Source: Verrucomicrobiota bacterium
GTDB taxonomy: Bacteria > Verrucomicrobiota > Verrucomicrobiia > CAIQCK01
Direction: 5' to 3'
Assembly: GCA_026397915.1 (NCBI GenBank)
Contig: JAPLTX010000014.1
Location: forward strand, 124,001-188,000
DNA: 64,000 nucleotides
Shown: in pieces, positions 34,419-43,712 of the stretch
Position numbering within the stretch: position 1 is the stretch's first letter
Layout: every line of letters starts with the position of its first letter
Notes under the pieces: generated by a model
What the model was told of the DNA's origin: nothing
The model's database searches: none
What the model saw: only the letters and a program-made list of their open reading frames with translations
Position numbers and translations under genes: made by a program

Positions 34419-35993
34419 ATGAAAATCTGCGGACCAAGGTTGGGAGTGTTTATCGTCGGCTCCATACTGGCGATTTCGGCAGGCGCGTCGGAGAGGGTGC
34501 TTGATGTTCTCGATCACGGGGCCACACCCGATGGCACAACGCTCTGCACAGCGGCAATTCAGAAGACCATTGAGCGTTGCGCCTTGGAGGGCGGCGGCAT
34601 GGTGCGATTGCCGGCGGGCGCGTGGCTGACGGGCACGATCTTCCTGCGCAGCGGCGTCACGCTCCAGCTCGACGCCGGTTGCACGCTCCTCGGCAGCACC
34701 AATCGCGTGGATTACCTGCACCGCAAGAGCGACGATCCGCCCGACGCCGCGCCCGTGGTGCACGACCTCATCGTTGGCGAGAAACTGGAGCGCATCGCCA
34801 TCCGCGGCACGGGCAAGATTGAAGGCAACGGCTCCGTCTGGCGCGATCCGAAAGGCAAGCGGCCCAAGGCGATCCTCCTCAGCGGTTGTCGCGACGTGTT
34901 GGTGGAAGGCATCCGCATCGAGAGCACCGGCAGTTGGGCGCAGCACTACCGCAACTGCGATCATCTCACGTTGCGCGGCATCACGGTGTTCAATCACGCC
35001 AGCTTCAACAACGACGGCCTCGATGTTGACAGTTGCCGCGACGTGACCATCACCGGCTGCAACATTGACTCCGACGACGACGCGCTCTGCCTCAAGAGCA
35101 CCTCCAACCTGCCTTGCGAAAACGTCACCATCAGCGACTGCAAGGTCAGCAGCCACTGTAACGGCATCAAGATGGGCACCGAGTCCGGCGGCGGTTTCCT
35201 CAACATCAACATCAGCCGGTGCTCCGTAAGCTCACCCAAACACTCGAAGGTCATCTACGGCAGCCAGCGTGGGCTGGCCGGCATCGCGTTGGAAATCGTG
35301 GATGGCGGCAAGATGGACCGCGTGAGCGTCAGCGACATCGCCATCGAAGGCGTCAGCGTGCCGATCTTCGTGCGTCTCGGCAACCGCGCTCGAATCTACA
35401 AGCCGGCCATAACCAAGCCCGGCGTCGGCACACTCCAGAACGTCACGCTCCGCAACATCACCGCGCGCGGTTGCTCGACAATCGGTTGCTCCATCACCGG
35501 CCTGCCGGACCATCCTGTGCGCAACGTCACGCTGGAGAACATCCAGCTTGGCTTCGAGGGCGGCGAAGGCAAGGACGCGCTCACAAAACCGGTGCCTGAG
35601 CGGCCGACGAGCTATCCCGAATCCAAGATGTTCGGCACGCTGCCAGCGTGGGGTTTCTATTGCCGGCACGTGCGGGGCGTCACATTCCGCAACATGCGGT
35701 TGTGCACCGACCAGCCGGACCTGCGCCACGCCTTCGTCTGTGACGACGCAGAAGACGTGACGCTCGACAAACTGGACGCGCAGTTCTCCGCCGGCGCCGC
35801 GCCGCTCATCCGGCTGGTCCAGGCAAAGAACTTTCTGCTTCACGGAAGCCGTCCCGACATGCTCGGCGGCACGTTGCTGGAAGTGTCGGGAAGCGAGAGC
35901 CGTCGCATCAAACTTCAGAAGAACGATCTCAGCCGCGTCGGCAAGAATGTTGAAATGTCCGCCGATGTTCCTCTCGATGCTGTTCCGCAATAA
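34419..35993 (+). CDS. Secreted GH28 polygalacturonase-like glycoside hydrolase
   Basis: A 524-residue exported right-handed beta-helix enzyme. The signal peptide ends near AGASE. Family GH28 signatures are present: NNDGLDVDSC (Asp199), DSDDDALCLKS (Asp219-221), SHCNGIKMG (His246) and the Lys251 of the RIK-like site, which is here GIK. These match the inverting acidic residues of polygalacturonases and xylogalacturonan hydrolases. The ATG has AGGAGA 9 bp upstream. It acts outside the cytoplasm, probably on pectin-like or other uronate-containing glycans. It begins the second glycan region and is convergent with the beta-helix gene at 36048. Confidence 0.92.
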   Translation: MKICGPRLGVFIVGSILAISAGASERVLDVLDHGATPDGTTLCTAAIQKTIERCALEGGGMVRLPAGAWLTGTIFLRSGVTLQLDAGCTLLGSTNRVDYLHRKSDDPPDAAPVVHDLIVGEKLERIAIRGTGKIEGNGSVWRDPKGKRPKAILLSGCRDVLVEGIRIESTGSWAQHYRNCDHLTLRGITVFNHASFNNDGLDVDSCRDVTITGCNIDSDDDALCLKSTSNLPCENVTISDCKVSSHCNGIKMGTESGGGFLNINISRCSVSSPKHSKVIYGSQRGLAGIALEIVDGGKMDRVSVSDIAIEGVSVPIFVRLGNRARIYKPAITKPGVGTLQNVTLRNITARGCSTIGCSITGLPDHPVRNVTLENIQLGFEGGEGKDALTKPVPERPTSYPESKMFGTLPAWGFYCRHVRGVTFRNMRLCTDQPDLRHAFVCDDAEDVTLDKLDAQFSAGAAPLIRLVQAKNFLLHGSRPDMLGGTLLEVSGSESRRIKLQKNDLSRVGKNVEMSADVPLDAVPQ

Positions 35994-36047
35994 TCCAACC
36001 GCACCGGCAAGCCATGAACGCCGCCCTTCGATCGCGCGACGTAAGAT

Positions 36048-37457
36048 TTACGGCGCACTGACGTGATTCTCCTTCCCGCGATCCTGCACGGCCTGAACCG
36101 CAATGCCGGGCGGGAATTGGACGACGTTGCCCGTCACGCGATTGCGGTCACCTGTAATGCGAATGGCAACCGCCGCGCGCTTGCCGGCTACGCGCACCGC
36201 TTCGCAGCGATTGCCGGTGACCTCGTTATCATTACCGGTGATGGCGATGGCAACGCCGCGCGCCGCGCACACGGTGTTGCTCGCCAGTGTTTGGCGAGAA
36301 CCGCCGAGGACCACGCCGATGCCACCGCAGCCGCGGATGAGATTGCCGGAAACAACATTCGAGGCGGTGCCTGCCTGGATTGCCAGCACGCTCCGGCTCG
36401 TGTCGAAGAATTGGTTGTCGAGAATGAGGTTGCGGACGTTGAGTTCCGGCTGGCGGCACCAGCGCCAGAGGTTGATGCCGGCATCGCACGCCTCAACCCG
36501 GTTGCTCCGCACGAGGCAATCGTTGGCGTCGTTGAGTTCCACGCCTACATGACAACGGGCCACGCGGTTGCCGGTCGCGCGGCAACCGGTTGCAAAATGG
36601 TCGAAGTCAATCGCCTCGTCCACCGTGTCCTCGATGACACAATCCTCGACCGCACCGCCGCTGACCGCATACATCGCCACGCCGCGCCCGAAGCACTGGC
36701 GGATGACGCAGCGGCGCACCGTCAGCCCGCGCACGGGCGGCCCGATCGGGCCGCCCTCGTAGCTGTAAGCGCCCTCTGCCAACACGCCGCATCGGATAAC
36801 GTGGCCGGAAATCTTCTGGTCGCTGGCGCGTCGGCCGCCATCGAGCGTCAGGCTCTCGATGAGAATACCGGTGCTGGTTTTGGCGATGCGGAAAATGTTC
36901 GGCTCATCTTCGGGATAAAGCTGCGTCTGTGCCGGCGCGACAAATGCCAGTGGCTCGGTCAGCAAGAGCCGGCTCGGTTCGGTGCGCGCCAGCTTGGCGA
37001 TGAAGTAGGGTGCCGGTTTGCCGGTGAACCGGTCGAGTTTTCCCGGCGCGCAAAAGTGCAGCCGCGTCCCATTGGTGAAACCAGCGACGTTGTCCACGCT
37101 CAACGCGCTGGCGCCGGCCGCCGCAGCTTTGAGCGTCAGCGCGTGCGGCATCGGCGGCAGACGCAACACCGCGCCCGGCTTGCCGCGAATGGTCAGGTTC
37201 GTCGCGCCGGCAATCCTCAGGCTGCTCCGAATCAGATACTCGCCGCCCCCGATGACAATCTCGCCGCCGCCTTGGCCGCGCGCGGTATCAATTGCCGCTT
37301 GGATCGGTTGCTCGTTGGCGCCGTTGAACCGGCCGCTGCCGTCCTGCGCGACAGTGAACAGCGATTCTACTGGCGCGCTCGCCGAAGCCAGCGCCAGCGC
37401 CGCGATCCAAGGCGTCGCCATCGCCAAACCGTTTGCCACGATTGTCTTTGTCTTCAT
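36048..37457 (-). CDS. Secreted right-handed parallel beta-helix protein
   Basis: A 469-residue exported protein (start at MKTKTIVANG, 37457; an ATG 27 bp upstream is possible). After the signal sequence, AIDTARGQGGGEIVIGGGEYLI is the usual opening of pectin-lyase-fold proteins. The body repeats segments such as VIRQCFGRGVAMYAVSGG, CVIEDTVDEAIDFDHF and LIRGCGGIGVVLGG, typical of parallel beta-helix repeats. No catalytic set was identified, so it could be a polysaccharide lyase, hydrolase or binding protein. It is divergent from the esterase gene at 37583 across 125 bp. Confidence 0.82.
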   Translation of the reverse strand: MKTKTIVANGLAMATPWIAALALASASAPVESLFTVAQDGSGRFNGANEQPIQAAIDTARGQGGGEIVIGGGEYLIRSSLRIAGATNLTIRGKPGAVLRLPPMPHALTLKAAAAGASALSVDNVAGFTNGTRLHFCAPGKLDRFTGKPAPYFIAKLARTEPSRLLLTEPLAFVAPAQTQLYPEDEPNIFRIAKTSTGILIESLTLDGGRRASDQKISGHVIRCGVLAEGAYSYEGGPIGPPVRGLTVRRCVIRQCFGRGVAMYAVSGGAVEDCVIEDTVDEAIDFDHFATGCRATGNRVARCHVGVELNDANDCLVRSNRVEACDAGINLWRWCRQPELNVRNLILDNQFFDTSRSVLAIQAGTASNVVSGNLIRGCGGIGVVLGGSRQTLASNTVCAARGVAIAITGNDNEVTGNRCEAVRVAGKRAAVAIRITGDRNRVTGNVVQFPPGIAVQAVQDRGKENHVSAP

Positions 37458-37582
37458 GGTCAGTTTCGCGTCTTTGCGGCTCATTTATCCGCGCAACCGG
37501 TTTCGACACAAGCACAGACAACGCCGCCGTTGTTTTTTAGTTTGAACTACGCCGGCCTGCGTGTCATCAAGCGGTCACTGCT

Positions 37583-38800
37583 ATGAATCGCCTCACTCTT
37601 CGTTCACTCGGTTTGTTCTTCCTGTTCACCGCGACGACCGCCTTCGCTGCCGTTGCCGAAAAACCCGCCGCTGTTCCTTGGAACCCGAAGGCGCTGTCCA
37701 AAACGCCGGCGAGTTATCCCGCGCCGAGTTTCGAGACCAACGGCGTGCGCGCCATTTTCTTCGACGGCCTGCCGTGGCAGGGCAAGCCGACGCGCGTGTT
37801 CGCCTTCGTCGGCGTGCCGGAGCACAAGCGCGGCGAAAAAGTGCCCGGCATGGTGCTTGTCCACGGGGGCGGCGGCACGGCGTTCGCCAACTGGGTGAAG
37901 CGATGGAACGACCGCGGCTACGCGGCCATCGCGATGGACACCTGCGGCGCGGTGCCGCGCGGTTCCTACGGCAAGTGGCAGCGCCACGACGCCGGCGGCC
38001 CGCCGGGCTGGGGCGGGTTCAACCAGATTGATGAGCCGATCGAAAATCAATGGACCTATCACGCCGTGGCCGACGCGGTGCTCGCGCACTCCCTGTTGCG
38101 CGCGCTGCCGGACGTGGACGCCTCGCGTATCGGACTCACGGGCATTTCGTGGGGCGGCTACCTCACGTGCATCATCGCCGGCGTGGACAGCCGGTTCCGG
38201 TTCGCCGCGCCGGTCTATGGCTGCGGTTTCCTCGGCGACAATTCGGCGTGGCTGAAAAACTTCGAGCAGATGGGCAAGGAGACCGCCGCGAAGTGGCTAA
38301 AGCTCTGGGACCCGTCGCGCTACCTGCCGCGCGCAAAGATGCCGATGCTCTGGGTCACGGGCACGAACGACTTCGCCTATCCGTTCGACTCGCTCCAAAA
38401 ATCCTACCGCCAGCCGTCCGGCAAACGCACCCTCTGCATCCGCGTCCGCATGCCGCACGGCCACGGTCCCGCCGGCGAAGGCCCCGAGGAAATCCGCGCG
38501 CTGGCCGACAGCCTCCTCAAGAAGGGCAAGCCGCTCGCGCGCATCACGGCACAGGGACGCAAAGGAGACGACATCTGGGCGACGTTCGAGTCGAAGGCGA
38601 AGATAGTAAAGGCCGAGTTGAACTTCACGAAGGACACTGGCGTCTGGCAAAAGCGGCTGTGGGAGACAACGGTGGCTAATCTGGACACAGCCAAGCGCAA
38701 AGCCACAGCCGCCGTGCCTGCTGGCGCGACGGTCTTCTATCTCAACCTCTTCGACGAACAAGGACTGGTTGTGAGCACTGAACACATTGAGGCGAAATGA
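37583..38800 (+). CDS. Secreted alpha/beta hydrolase (acetyl xylan esterase/dienelactone hydrolase-like)
   Basis: A 405-residue exported serine hydrolase. The signal peptide is MNRLTLRSLGLFFLFTATTA followed by FA. VLVHGGGGTAFANW forms the oxyanion region, GISWGGYL carries the nucleophile Ser189, TGTNDFAYP gives the likely Asp and MPHGHGP the His. The order fits the peptidase_S9/DLH-like fold of carbohydrate esterases. The last 90 residues form a small beta domain (DDIWATFESKAKIVKAEL). Its 3' end overlaps the 1471-residue gene by 4 bp, so both probably act on the same substrate. Deacylation of a glycan is inferred. Confidence 0.85.
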   Translation: MNRLTLRSLGLFFLFTATTAFAAVAEKPAAVPWNPKALSKTPASYPAPSFETNGVRAIFFDGLPWQGKPTRVFAFVGVPEHKRGEKVPGMVLVHGGGGTAFANWVKRWNDRGYAAIAMDTCGAVPRGSYGKWQRHDAGGPPGWGGFNQIDEPIENQWTYHAVADAVLAHSLLRALPDVDASRIGLTGISWGGYLTCIIAGVDSRFRFAAPVYGCGFLGDNSAWLKNFEQMGKETAAKWLKLWDPSRYLPRAKMPMLWVTGTNDFAYPFDSLQKSYRQPSGKRTLCIRVRMPHGHGPAGEGPEEIRALADSLLKKGKPLARITAQGRKGDDIWATFESKAKIVKAELNFTKDTGVWQKRLWETTVANLDTAKRKATAAVPAGATVFYLNLFDEQGLVVSTEHIEAK

Positions 38801-41800
38801 AAACGAAACTGTCATTGTTGGCGGCGCTGTTTCTCGTCGCGGCCAGCATCGCGGCGGAAACCATCGGCGAGCGGCCCTACGAGATGGTTTGGGCCAACCG
38901 CATGACCGACACGCATCCGGCGCTGATCGATTTCGAGAACCTCGACGGTTGGAAGGTCGAAACAAAGGACGCCGTCGCGACGCTCACGCTCTCGCGCGCG
39001 CAACAGCTTTGGGGCAAACACGTCGGCAAGCTCGTCTATCGCGCCGATGGCAAGCAGCCGCGCGTCACGCTCCGTCCGCCGAAGTCGATCGCCGTGCCGC
39101 AGCCGTTCGACTGCATCAATTTCTGGGTCTATGGCAACAACTGGGCGTGGGTGACCGACAAGACCACGCCGCCGGTGGAGATCGCCGTGTTGCTGCGCGG
39201 CAAAGGCGGCGCGGAGGTGCGCGTCACGATGAGCGCCGTGCGATGGAAGGAATGGTGGGTGATGCACCGCAAGCTCACCGCCGAGCAACTCGACCTGCTC
39301 AAGGGCGGCGCGACGCTTGAGGGCATCCAGATCAGCAACGGCCGCAACAAGGAGGACCGCACGCTCTATCTCGACAACCTCGCCATTTATAAAGAGGAAT
39401 TGAAGCCGCTGGTGTTTGAGCCGCGGCGCAAACGCGGCATCGAGATGTTCCCTGGCCAGGACGATGGCACTAACACAGGTCCCGGCAAGCTCCCGTTCCC
39501 GACACGCGAGGAAACGATCCTGCCGGACAATCTCACGAAGAGCTTCAAGACCACGCTGTCGAAGGATGGCGAAGCGTTTGTCTTCCGCTATCGCGGCAGC
39601 GACGGCGAACTGGAGTATCGCTACGAGCCGAAGAGTGGCACGTTCGGCGACGTGACGGCGCAATGGACAGGGCGCGACGATTGGTTTCAGCCGATGGCTG
39701 ATGGCGGCGTCTTCTTCTCGTCAGCCGAGCAGGGCAAAGCTCTCGCGCCGGAGAAGATCGAGTTACTCGGCTGCGAGCGCTCTGGCGAGACGGTCGTCTC
39801 GCACTGGCGTTGTCACCTCGGCGGGCGTAGCGCCGAGGTCAGCTACACATTCCGTCTCTGGCAGAAGTCGTTGGTGATGGACGTGAAATGCTTGGGCGGT
39901 GAAGTCGGCGAGGTCCGTTTCGGCAAAGCGGTCGGCGTCGAGAATCCGCGCCTCGTGACGCTGCCCTACATGAGCTACGGCGGGCCGCGCCCGGCCGTGC
40001 TCGTTGCTGGCCCGCCAGAGAAGCCGCTCTTCATCTTCGGCATCCCGGACTACTACCGCTCCAACGCCTCGTTGCTCTGGGCAGTCAACACCGTCGCTGC
40101 CGACGGCGTCACCTATGACGGCGGCACGCGATACGAGCCGAAAACCGATGGCAAGCGCAACGACTGCTTCGAGCGGCTTTTTTTGACTGTCTCACCGCGG
40201 TTCGAGGAGGTGTTGCCAAACATCCCAAACCCGAAGTCGCCGTGGATGCACGTCGCCGGCGAGCGGCTCTGGCGCGCCCACGGCGCAAGCGACCGCCAGC
40301 GTGACTATGAGACGTGGAAGAACATCGCCCGCTACGGCATGACGAAGGTCGTCATCACCGACCACGAGACTGGCTGGCGCGATGGAGGCGAGAGCTTCAC
40401 GTTTCGCACGCGCGCCGCGCCCAAACGAGGCGGCGATGAATCCCAAACCGAATACTCGCGCAAGATTCAGGCACTCGGTTTCCGCTACGGCATCTACAAC
40501 AACTACACGGACTTCGCACCGGTGAATGAGTTTTGGGGCGAGGACATGGTCACGCGGCTGCCCAACGGCGACTGGCGGCCGGCTTGGGCGCGCTGCTACA
40601 ACCCGAAGCCGTCGCGCGCGGTCGAGTATGAGGCGAAGCTCGCGTCGATCATCCAGCAGAAGTTCAAGCTCTCGACCGCTTATTGTGACGTGCACACGTG
40701 CGTCACGCCGTGGAGCTACGTGGACTACGACGCGCGCGTGCCGGGCGCGGGCACATTCGCGGCGACGTTCTACGCCTACGGCGAAATCATGCTCCACCAG
40801 AAGGCGACGTGGAACGGCCCGGTTTATAGCGAGGGCAATCACCACTGGTTTTACTGCGGTCTCACCGACGGCAACTACGGCCAGGACCAGGCCGCGAAGC
40901 TGCCGGTGAACCCGTGGCTGGTGGACTTTGACCTGCGCAAGCTGCACCCGCTCTGCTGCAACTTCGGCATGGGCAACCCCGGCATGTTTTATGGCCGCGA
41001 GGAAAATCTCGGCAAGACACCGGCCGAGCGCAACGAACACCTCGACCGCTTCCTCGCCGCGACGCTGGCGTTCGGCCACACGGGATTTCTGGTGATGGAA
41101 GGCGGCATCCAGAACGCCGTGCGCAGCTACTTCGCGCTCCAGCAAGTCCACGCCGCCTACGCGCAGCAAACCGCCACTGACATCCGCTACGCTGACGAAC
41201 GCGGTCAACTGCTCGCCGTGAGTGCCGCCGTCGCGACGGGTGCGTTCCGCCGCTCGCAGGTCGCTACGCGCTATGCCAACGGCCTGCGCGTCGTCGTCAA
41301 TGGCCATCCCACGGAGACGTGGCGCGTCAACGTGCCGCCGGCATCCCTGCCGGCGCTGTTCGGTTCACGGGCGGAGAACAACGCCGGCAGGGATGCCGGC
41401 GCTACGATTGCACTGCCGCCGAACGGTTGGTTCGCCCGTAGCGCCGACGGCAAGTTGCTCGCGCTCAGCGCCATCGTGGACGGCCATCGCGCCGACTACG
41501 TGGACTCGTCGGCTTACCTCTACGCCGACGGGCGCGGCACGTTCACGCGCTTCGCCAAGGCTACGAGCGACGGGCAACTCATCGTTCACAAGCGTGGCGA
41601 CGGTTCGATGGAGATTATTCCCGTCGGTAAGTGCGCGTCGTTTGGTGTGTCGCTCCTCGGCAAGGCTGCCACCGCCATCGCGCTCGACAAGGAAGGTAAG
41701 GAGATCGGTGCCGCGGAGACGCGCTTCAGCCGCGGGCTGGTCTATGTCACGCCACAAACCAACGCGTTCAGTTATATCCTCAAGCCGACCGCGAAACCGG

Positions 41801-43212
41801 TCGCCGCGCTTTCCTGTCCGCGTAGCGAGGTTGTGCCGGGCGAAACAGTCGTCGTGCGCGGGCGTGAACAGCACGAGTTTCGTGTGCCGGCTGACGCAAA
41901 GCTCGGCATGCGGCTCTGGCAAGAGTTCGAAGGGACGTGGATTGATTTCACCGTCGTGCCGCTCGCCGACGCGAAGCTCTCGCTCAACGACAAGTTGCAA
42001 CTCGACATTGTGCCGCACCAGGCGCACTCGGCGAGCGCCGAGGTCACGCTGGGCGAGGTGCGCCAGAGCGTCCAACTCACGCCGGAGCAGCCCGCGCGGC
42101 TCGCGTTCGACTTCAAGCAGCCCGCCCGTGAGGAAGTTCGCGAGTTGCCGCTGCGCATTGTTGCCGGCGACCTCCGCCACGAGCAGAAGTGGTGGTTGCT
42201 CACCGAGGAATCCATCGAGTCCGTCGTGGCGATGCCGGAGAAACACGAGACGGGCCAGTGTTTGCGCAATGCCTCACCGACCGGCCTAGACGGCAAGTCC
42301 GGCGCGAGTGTCCATCCTGACGGCCACATGACCTGCGGCAACGAGACGAAGCAGGGCCTTTTCATGCACCCGCCCTACCAAGGCGGCGTCGGCCTCGCGT
42401 TCGCGCTCTACGAGCCGGTCACGCTCCCGCGGGAGCCGGCGGCGGCGTTCCGTTGCCACATCGGCAAACGCGACGGCAGCGACCGAGGCGATGGCGTTGT
42501 GTTCCGCGTCGCAGTCATCGAGCCGGACGGCAAGGAGACGGTCGTAGCCGAGAAACAACGGGCCGAACACGCATGGACGCCGCTTGAAGCCGATCTCTCG
42601 CGTTGGGCCGGTCGCAACATTCGCATCAAACTCATCAGTGACGTTGGCCCGGCGAACAACTCCAGCGGCGACTGGGCGTGCTGGGCCAACCCGCGCATCG
42701 AGAGCCGCGAGCCGGTCTTGAAAACAACGCTGCATGATCGCAGCGCGCAGTTGCGCCACGAGGCAGGGCCTCATCCGGTCGCGAGCCTTACCGTCGCCGA
42801 CTTGCGCGTCGCTAAACGCGGCTGGTTGTATTTCGAGGGCATTGGCCTCCAGCGTGGCGGTGGCTATATCTCGTGCGGTTTTCTCAACGGCGTTTCAATC
42901 GGAGAGCTGCCTGCATCGCGCGGCAGCGAAACCAAAGGCACATGGACGCCTGCCGTCTCGATCCCGCTGCCGGCCGAAGCCATCGCGAAACTCGACCGGA
43001 CGAACCTCTTCAAAATCCACAACCCCGCTGTGGACAGCTTCAAGGTGCGCCGGTTCTGGATCGAGTTGGAACTGGCCGACGGCCGCAGGTGCTCGTCGAA
43101 AGTCCACGCGCTGACTTACACCCAACCCGCCGGCTGGCTTCACGCTGAAGGTATCGGCGTCCCCGACGACGAGGACATCGAGGTGGACATCCGTTTCCCA
43201 GCGAACAAGTGA
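38797..43212 (+). CDS. Very large secreted multidomain protein, putative glycoside hydrolase
   Basis: A 1471-residue exported protein with signal peptide MKTKLSLLAALFLVAASIAA and a GAGG ribosome-binding site. Residues about 40-215 look like a carbohydrate-binding beta sandwich (LDGWKVETKDAVATLTLS). Residues about 490-780 resemble a TIM barrel with possible acidic catalytic residues in VVITDHETGWRD, STAYCDVHTCV and GPVYSEGNHHW. The C terminus (about 1140-1310) has an NPCBM-like domain (GLFMHPPYQGG, WTPLEADLSRWAGRNIRI). The layout recalls families with large multidomain endo-glycosidases, but I cannot assign one. It overlaps the esterase gene by 4 bp. Residues about 848-868 are encoded by a palindromic insertion (41337-41400). 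Confidence 0.75.
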   Translation: MKTKLSLLAALFLVAASIAAETIGERPYEMVWANRMTDTHPALIDFENLDGWKVETKDAVATLTLSRAQQLWGKHVGKLVYRADGKQPRVTLRPPKSIAVPQPFDCINFWVYGNNWAWVTDKTTPPVEIAVLLRGKGGAEVRVTMSAVRWKEWWVMHRKLTAEQLDLLKGGATLEGIQISNGRNKEDRTLYLDNLAIYKEELKPLVFEPRRKRGIEMFPGQDDGTNTGPGKLPFPTREETILPDNLTKSFKTTLSKDGEAFVFRYRGSDGELEYRYEPKSGTFGDVTAQWTGRDDWFQPMADGGVFFSSAEQGKALAPEKIELLGCERSGETVVSHWRCHLGGRSAEVSYTFRLWQKSLVMDVKCLGGEVGEVRFGKAVGVENPRLVTLPYMSYGGPRPAVLVAGPPEKPLFIFGIPDYYRSNASLLWAVNTVAADGVTYDGGTRYEPKTDGKRNDCFERLFLTVSPRFEEVLPNIPNPKSPWMHVAGERLWRAHGASDRQRDYETWKNIARYGMTKVVITDHETGWRDGGESFTFRTRAAPKRGGDESQTEYSRKIQALGFRYGIYNNYTDFAPVNEFWGEDMVTRLPNGDWRPAWARCYNPKPSRAVEYEAKLASIIQQKFKLSTAYCDVHTCVTPWSYVDYDARVPGAGTFAATFYAYGEIMLHQKATWNGPVYSEGNHHWFYCGLTDGNYGQDQAAKLPVNPWLVDFDLRKLHPLCCNFGMGNPGMFYGREENLGKTPAERNEHLDRFLAATLAFGHTGFLVMEGGIQNAVRSYFALQQVHAAYAQQTATDIRYADERGQLLAVSAAVATGAFRRSQVATRYANGLRVVVNGHPTETWRVNVPPASLPALFGSRAENNAGRDAGATIALPPNGWFARSADGKLLALSAIVDGHRADYVDSSAYLYADGRGTFTRFAKATSDGQLIVHKRGDGSMEIIPVGKCASFGVSLLGKAATAIALDKEGKEIGAAETRFSRGLVYVTPQTNAFSYILKPTAKPVAALSCPRSEVVPGETVVVRGREQHEFRVPADAKLGMRLWQEFEGTWIDFTVVPLADAKLSLNDKLQLDIVPHQAHSASAEVTLGEVRQSVQLTPEQPARLAFDFKQPAREEVRELPLRIVAGDLRHEQKWWLLTEESIESVVAMPEKHETGQCLRNASPTGLDGKSGASVHPDGHMTCGNETKQGLFMHPPYQGGVGLAFALYEPVTLPREPAAAFRCHIGKRDGSDRGDGVVFRVAVIEPDGKETVVAEKQRAEHAWTPLEADLSRWAGRNIRIKLISDVGPANNSSGDWACWANPRIESREPVLKTTLHDRSAQLRHEAGPHPVASLTVADLRVAKRGWLYFEGIGLQRGGGYISCGFLNGVSIGELPASRGSETKGTWTPAVSIPLPAEAIAKLDRTNLFKIHNPAVDSFKVRRFWIELELADGRRCSSKVHALTYTQPAGWLHAEGIGVPDDEDIEVDIRFPANK
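41337..41400. repeat. Palindromic element inserted in-frame in coding sequence
   Basis: Arms 41337-41355 and 41382-41400 are perfect 19-bp inverted repeats around a 26-bp spacer, and the stem can continue inside (TGTTC/GAACA). The sense strand reads ASLPALFGSRAENNAGRDAG within the host protein. The opposite strand reads a near-identical PASLPALFSAREPNSAGRDA, as expected for a palindrome. It looks like a small mobile palindrome tolerated within a gene. Confidence 0.8.
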
Positions 43213-43238
43213 GCCAAGCGGCCAGCAAACGGCACCGC

Positions 43239-43439
43239 TCAACACGGCGGTTTCAACCGACACACCAGGACAGCATTGACCAGACTCAGGAACAGGCCGA
43301 TGCTGGCAACGATGTAGTGCGTCCGCATGGCCATCAGGGCAACCGGCGAGCCTTCTCTGAGCAGAGCGACCGCTCCGCACGTGGCCGCTCAGCCCAAGAA
43401 CAGGAACGTCAACACGGCGACGGTTTTCACAGCAATCAT
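43239..43439 (-). pseudogene. Small two-helix membrane protein interrupted by an in-frame TGA
   Basis: From an ATG at 43439, with a good GAAAGGA-type ribosome-binding site, the frame reads MIAVKTVAVLTFLFLG. It then meets a TGA at 43389-43391, continues AATCGAVALLREGSPVALMA, and then a second membrane segment (YIVASIGLFLSLVNAVL) ends at TGA 43239-43241. A TGG-to-TGA change would restore 66 residues. The gene lies 70 bp after the DUF2892 gene in the same direction, and both read-through halves are hydrophobic as in a real gene. It may be a recent nonsense mutation, a sequencing error or a chance ORF. Confidence 0.4.
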
Positions 43440-43508
43440 GGGGCCTTTCCTTTCGTCAATGAATGGGTTCAGGTCGTTGGAGGACGTCAGCCAACGCTGC
43501 GCCCTTGG

Positions 43509-43712
43509 CTAAAACTTTGTGCGAAAACCCATCGCCCGCATCGCGCACCATCCTTTGGCGGCCTCGAAAAACTGAAACAACGCCAACACCAACAGCGCGC
43601 CCGCGACGCCTCTTCGCCCAATCCACCAACAACCCACCGCAGCGGCGAGGCAAAGCGAGCCGCTCGCTGCCCGCAGCAGCCGGCCCGTGCGGTCAATGTT
43701 GCATTTCAGCAT
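43509..43712 (-). CDS. DUF2892 (YgaP-like) small membrane protein
   Basis: A 67-residue inner-membrane protein. It opens with MLKCNIDRTGRLLRAASGS, has two hydrophobic segments (LCLAAAVGCWWIG and VAGALLVLALFQF) and ends in AKGWCAMRAMGF. This is the layout of the DUF2892 domain found in YgaP and in stand-alone small proteins, where a C-P-like motif closes the second helix. The ATG overlaps the bacterioferritin stop by one base (TGATG), so the two are translated together. The function in this family is not settled; some members accompany rhodanese or sulfur proteins. Confidence 0.75.
   Translation of the reverse strand: MLKCNIDRTGRLLRAASGSLCLAAAVGCWWIGRRGVAGALLVLALFQFFEAAKGWCAMRAMGFRTKF

Noticed and set aside
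43389..43391. Selenocysteine at the in-frame TGA of the small membrane gene
   Set aside because: No SECIS-like hairpin was recognised after it, and a Trp codon fits the hydrophobic context better.
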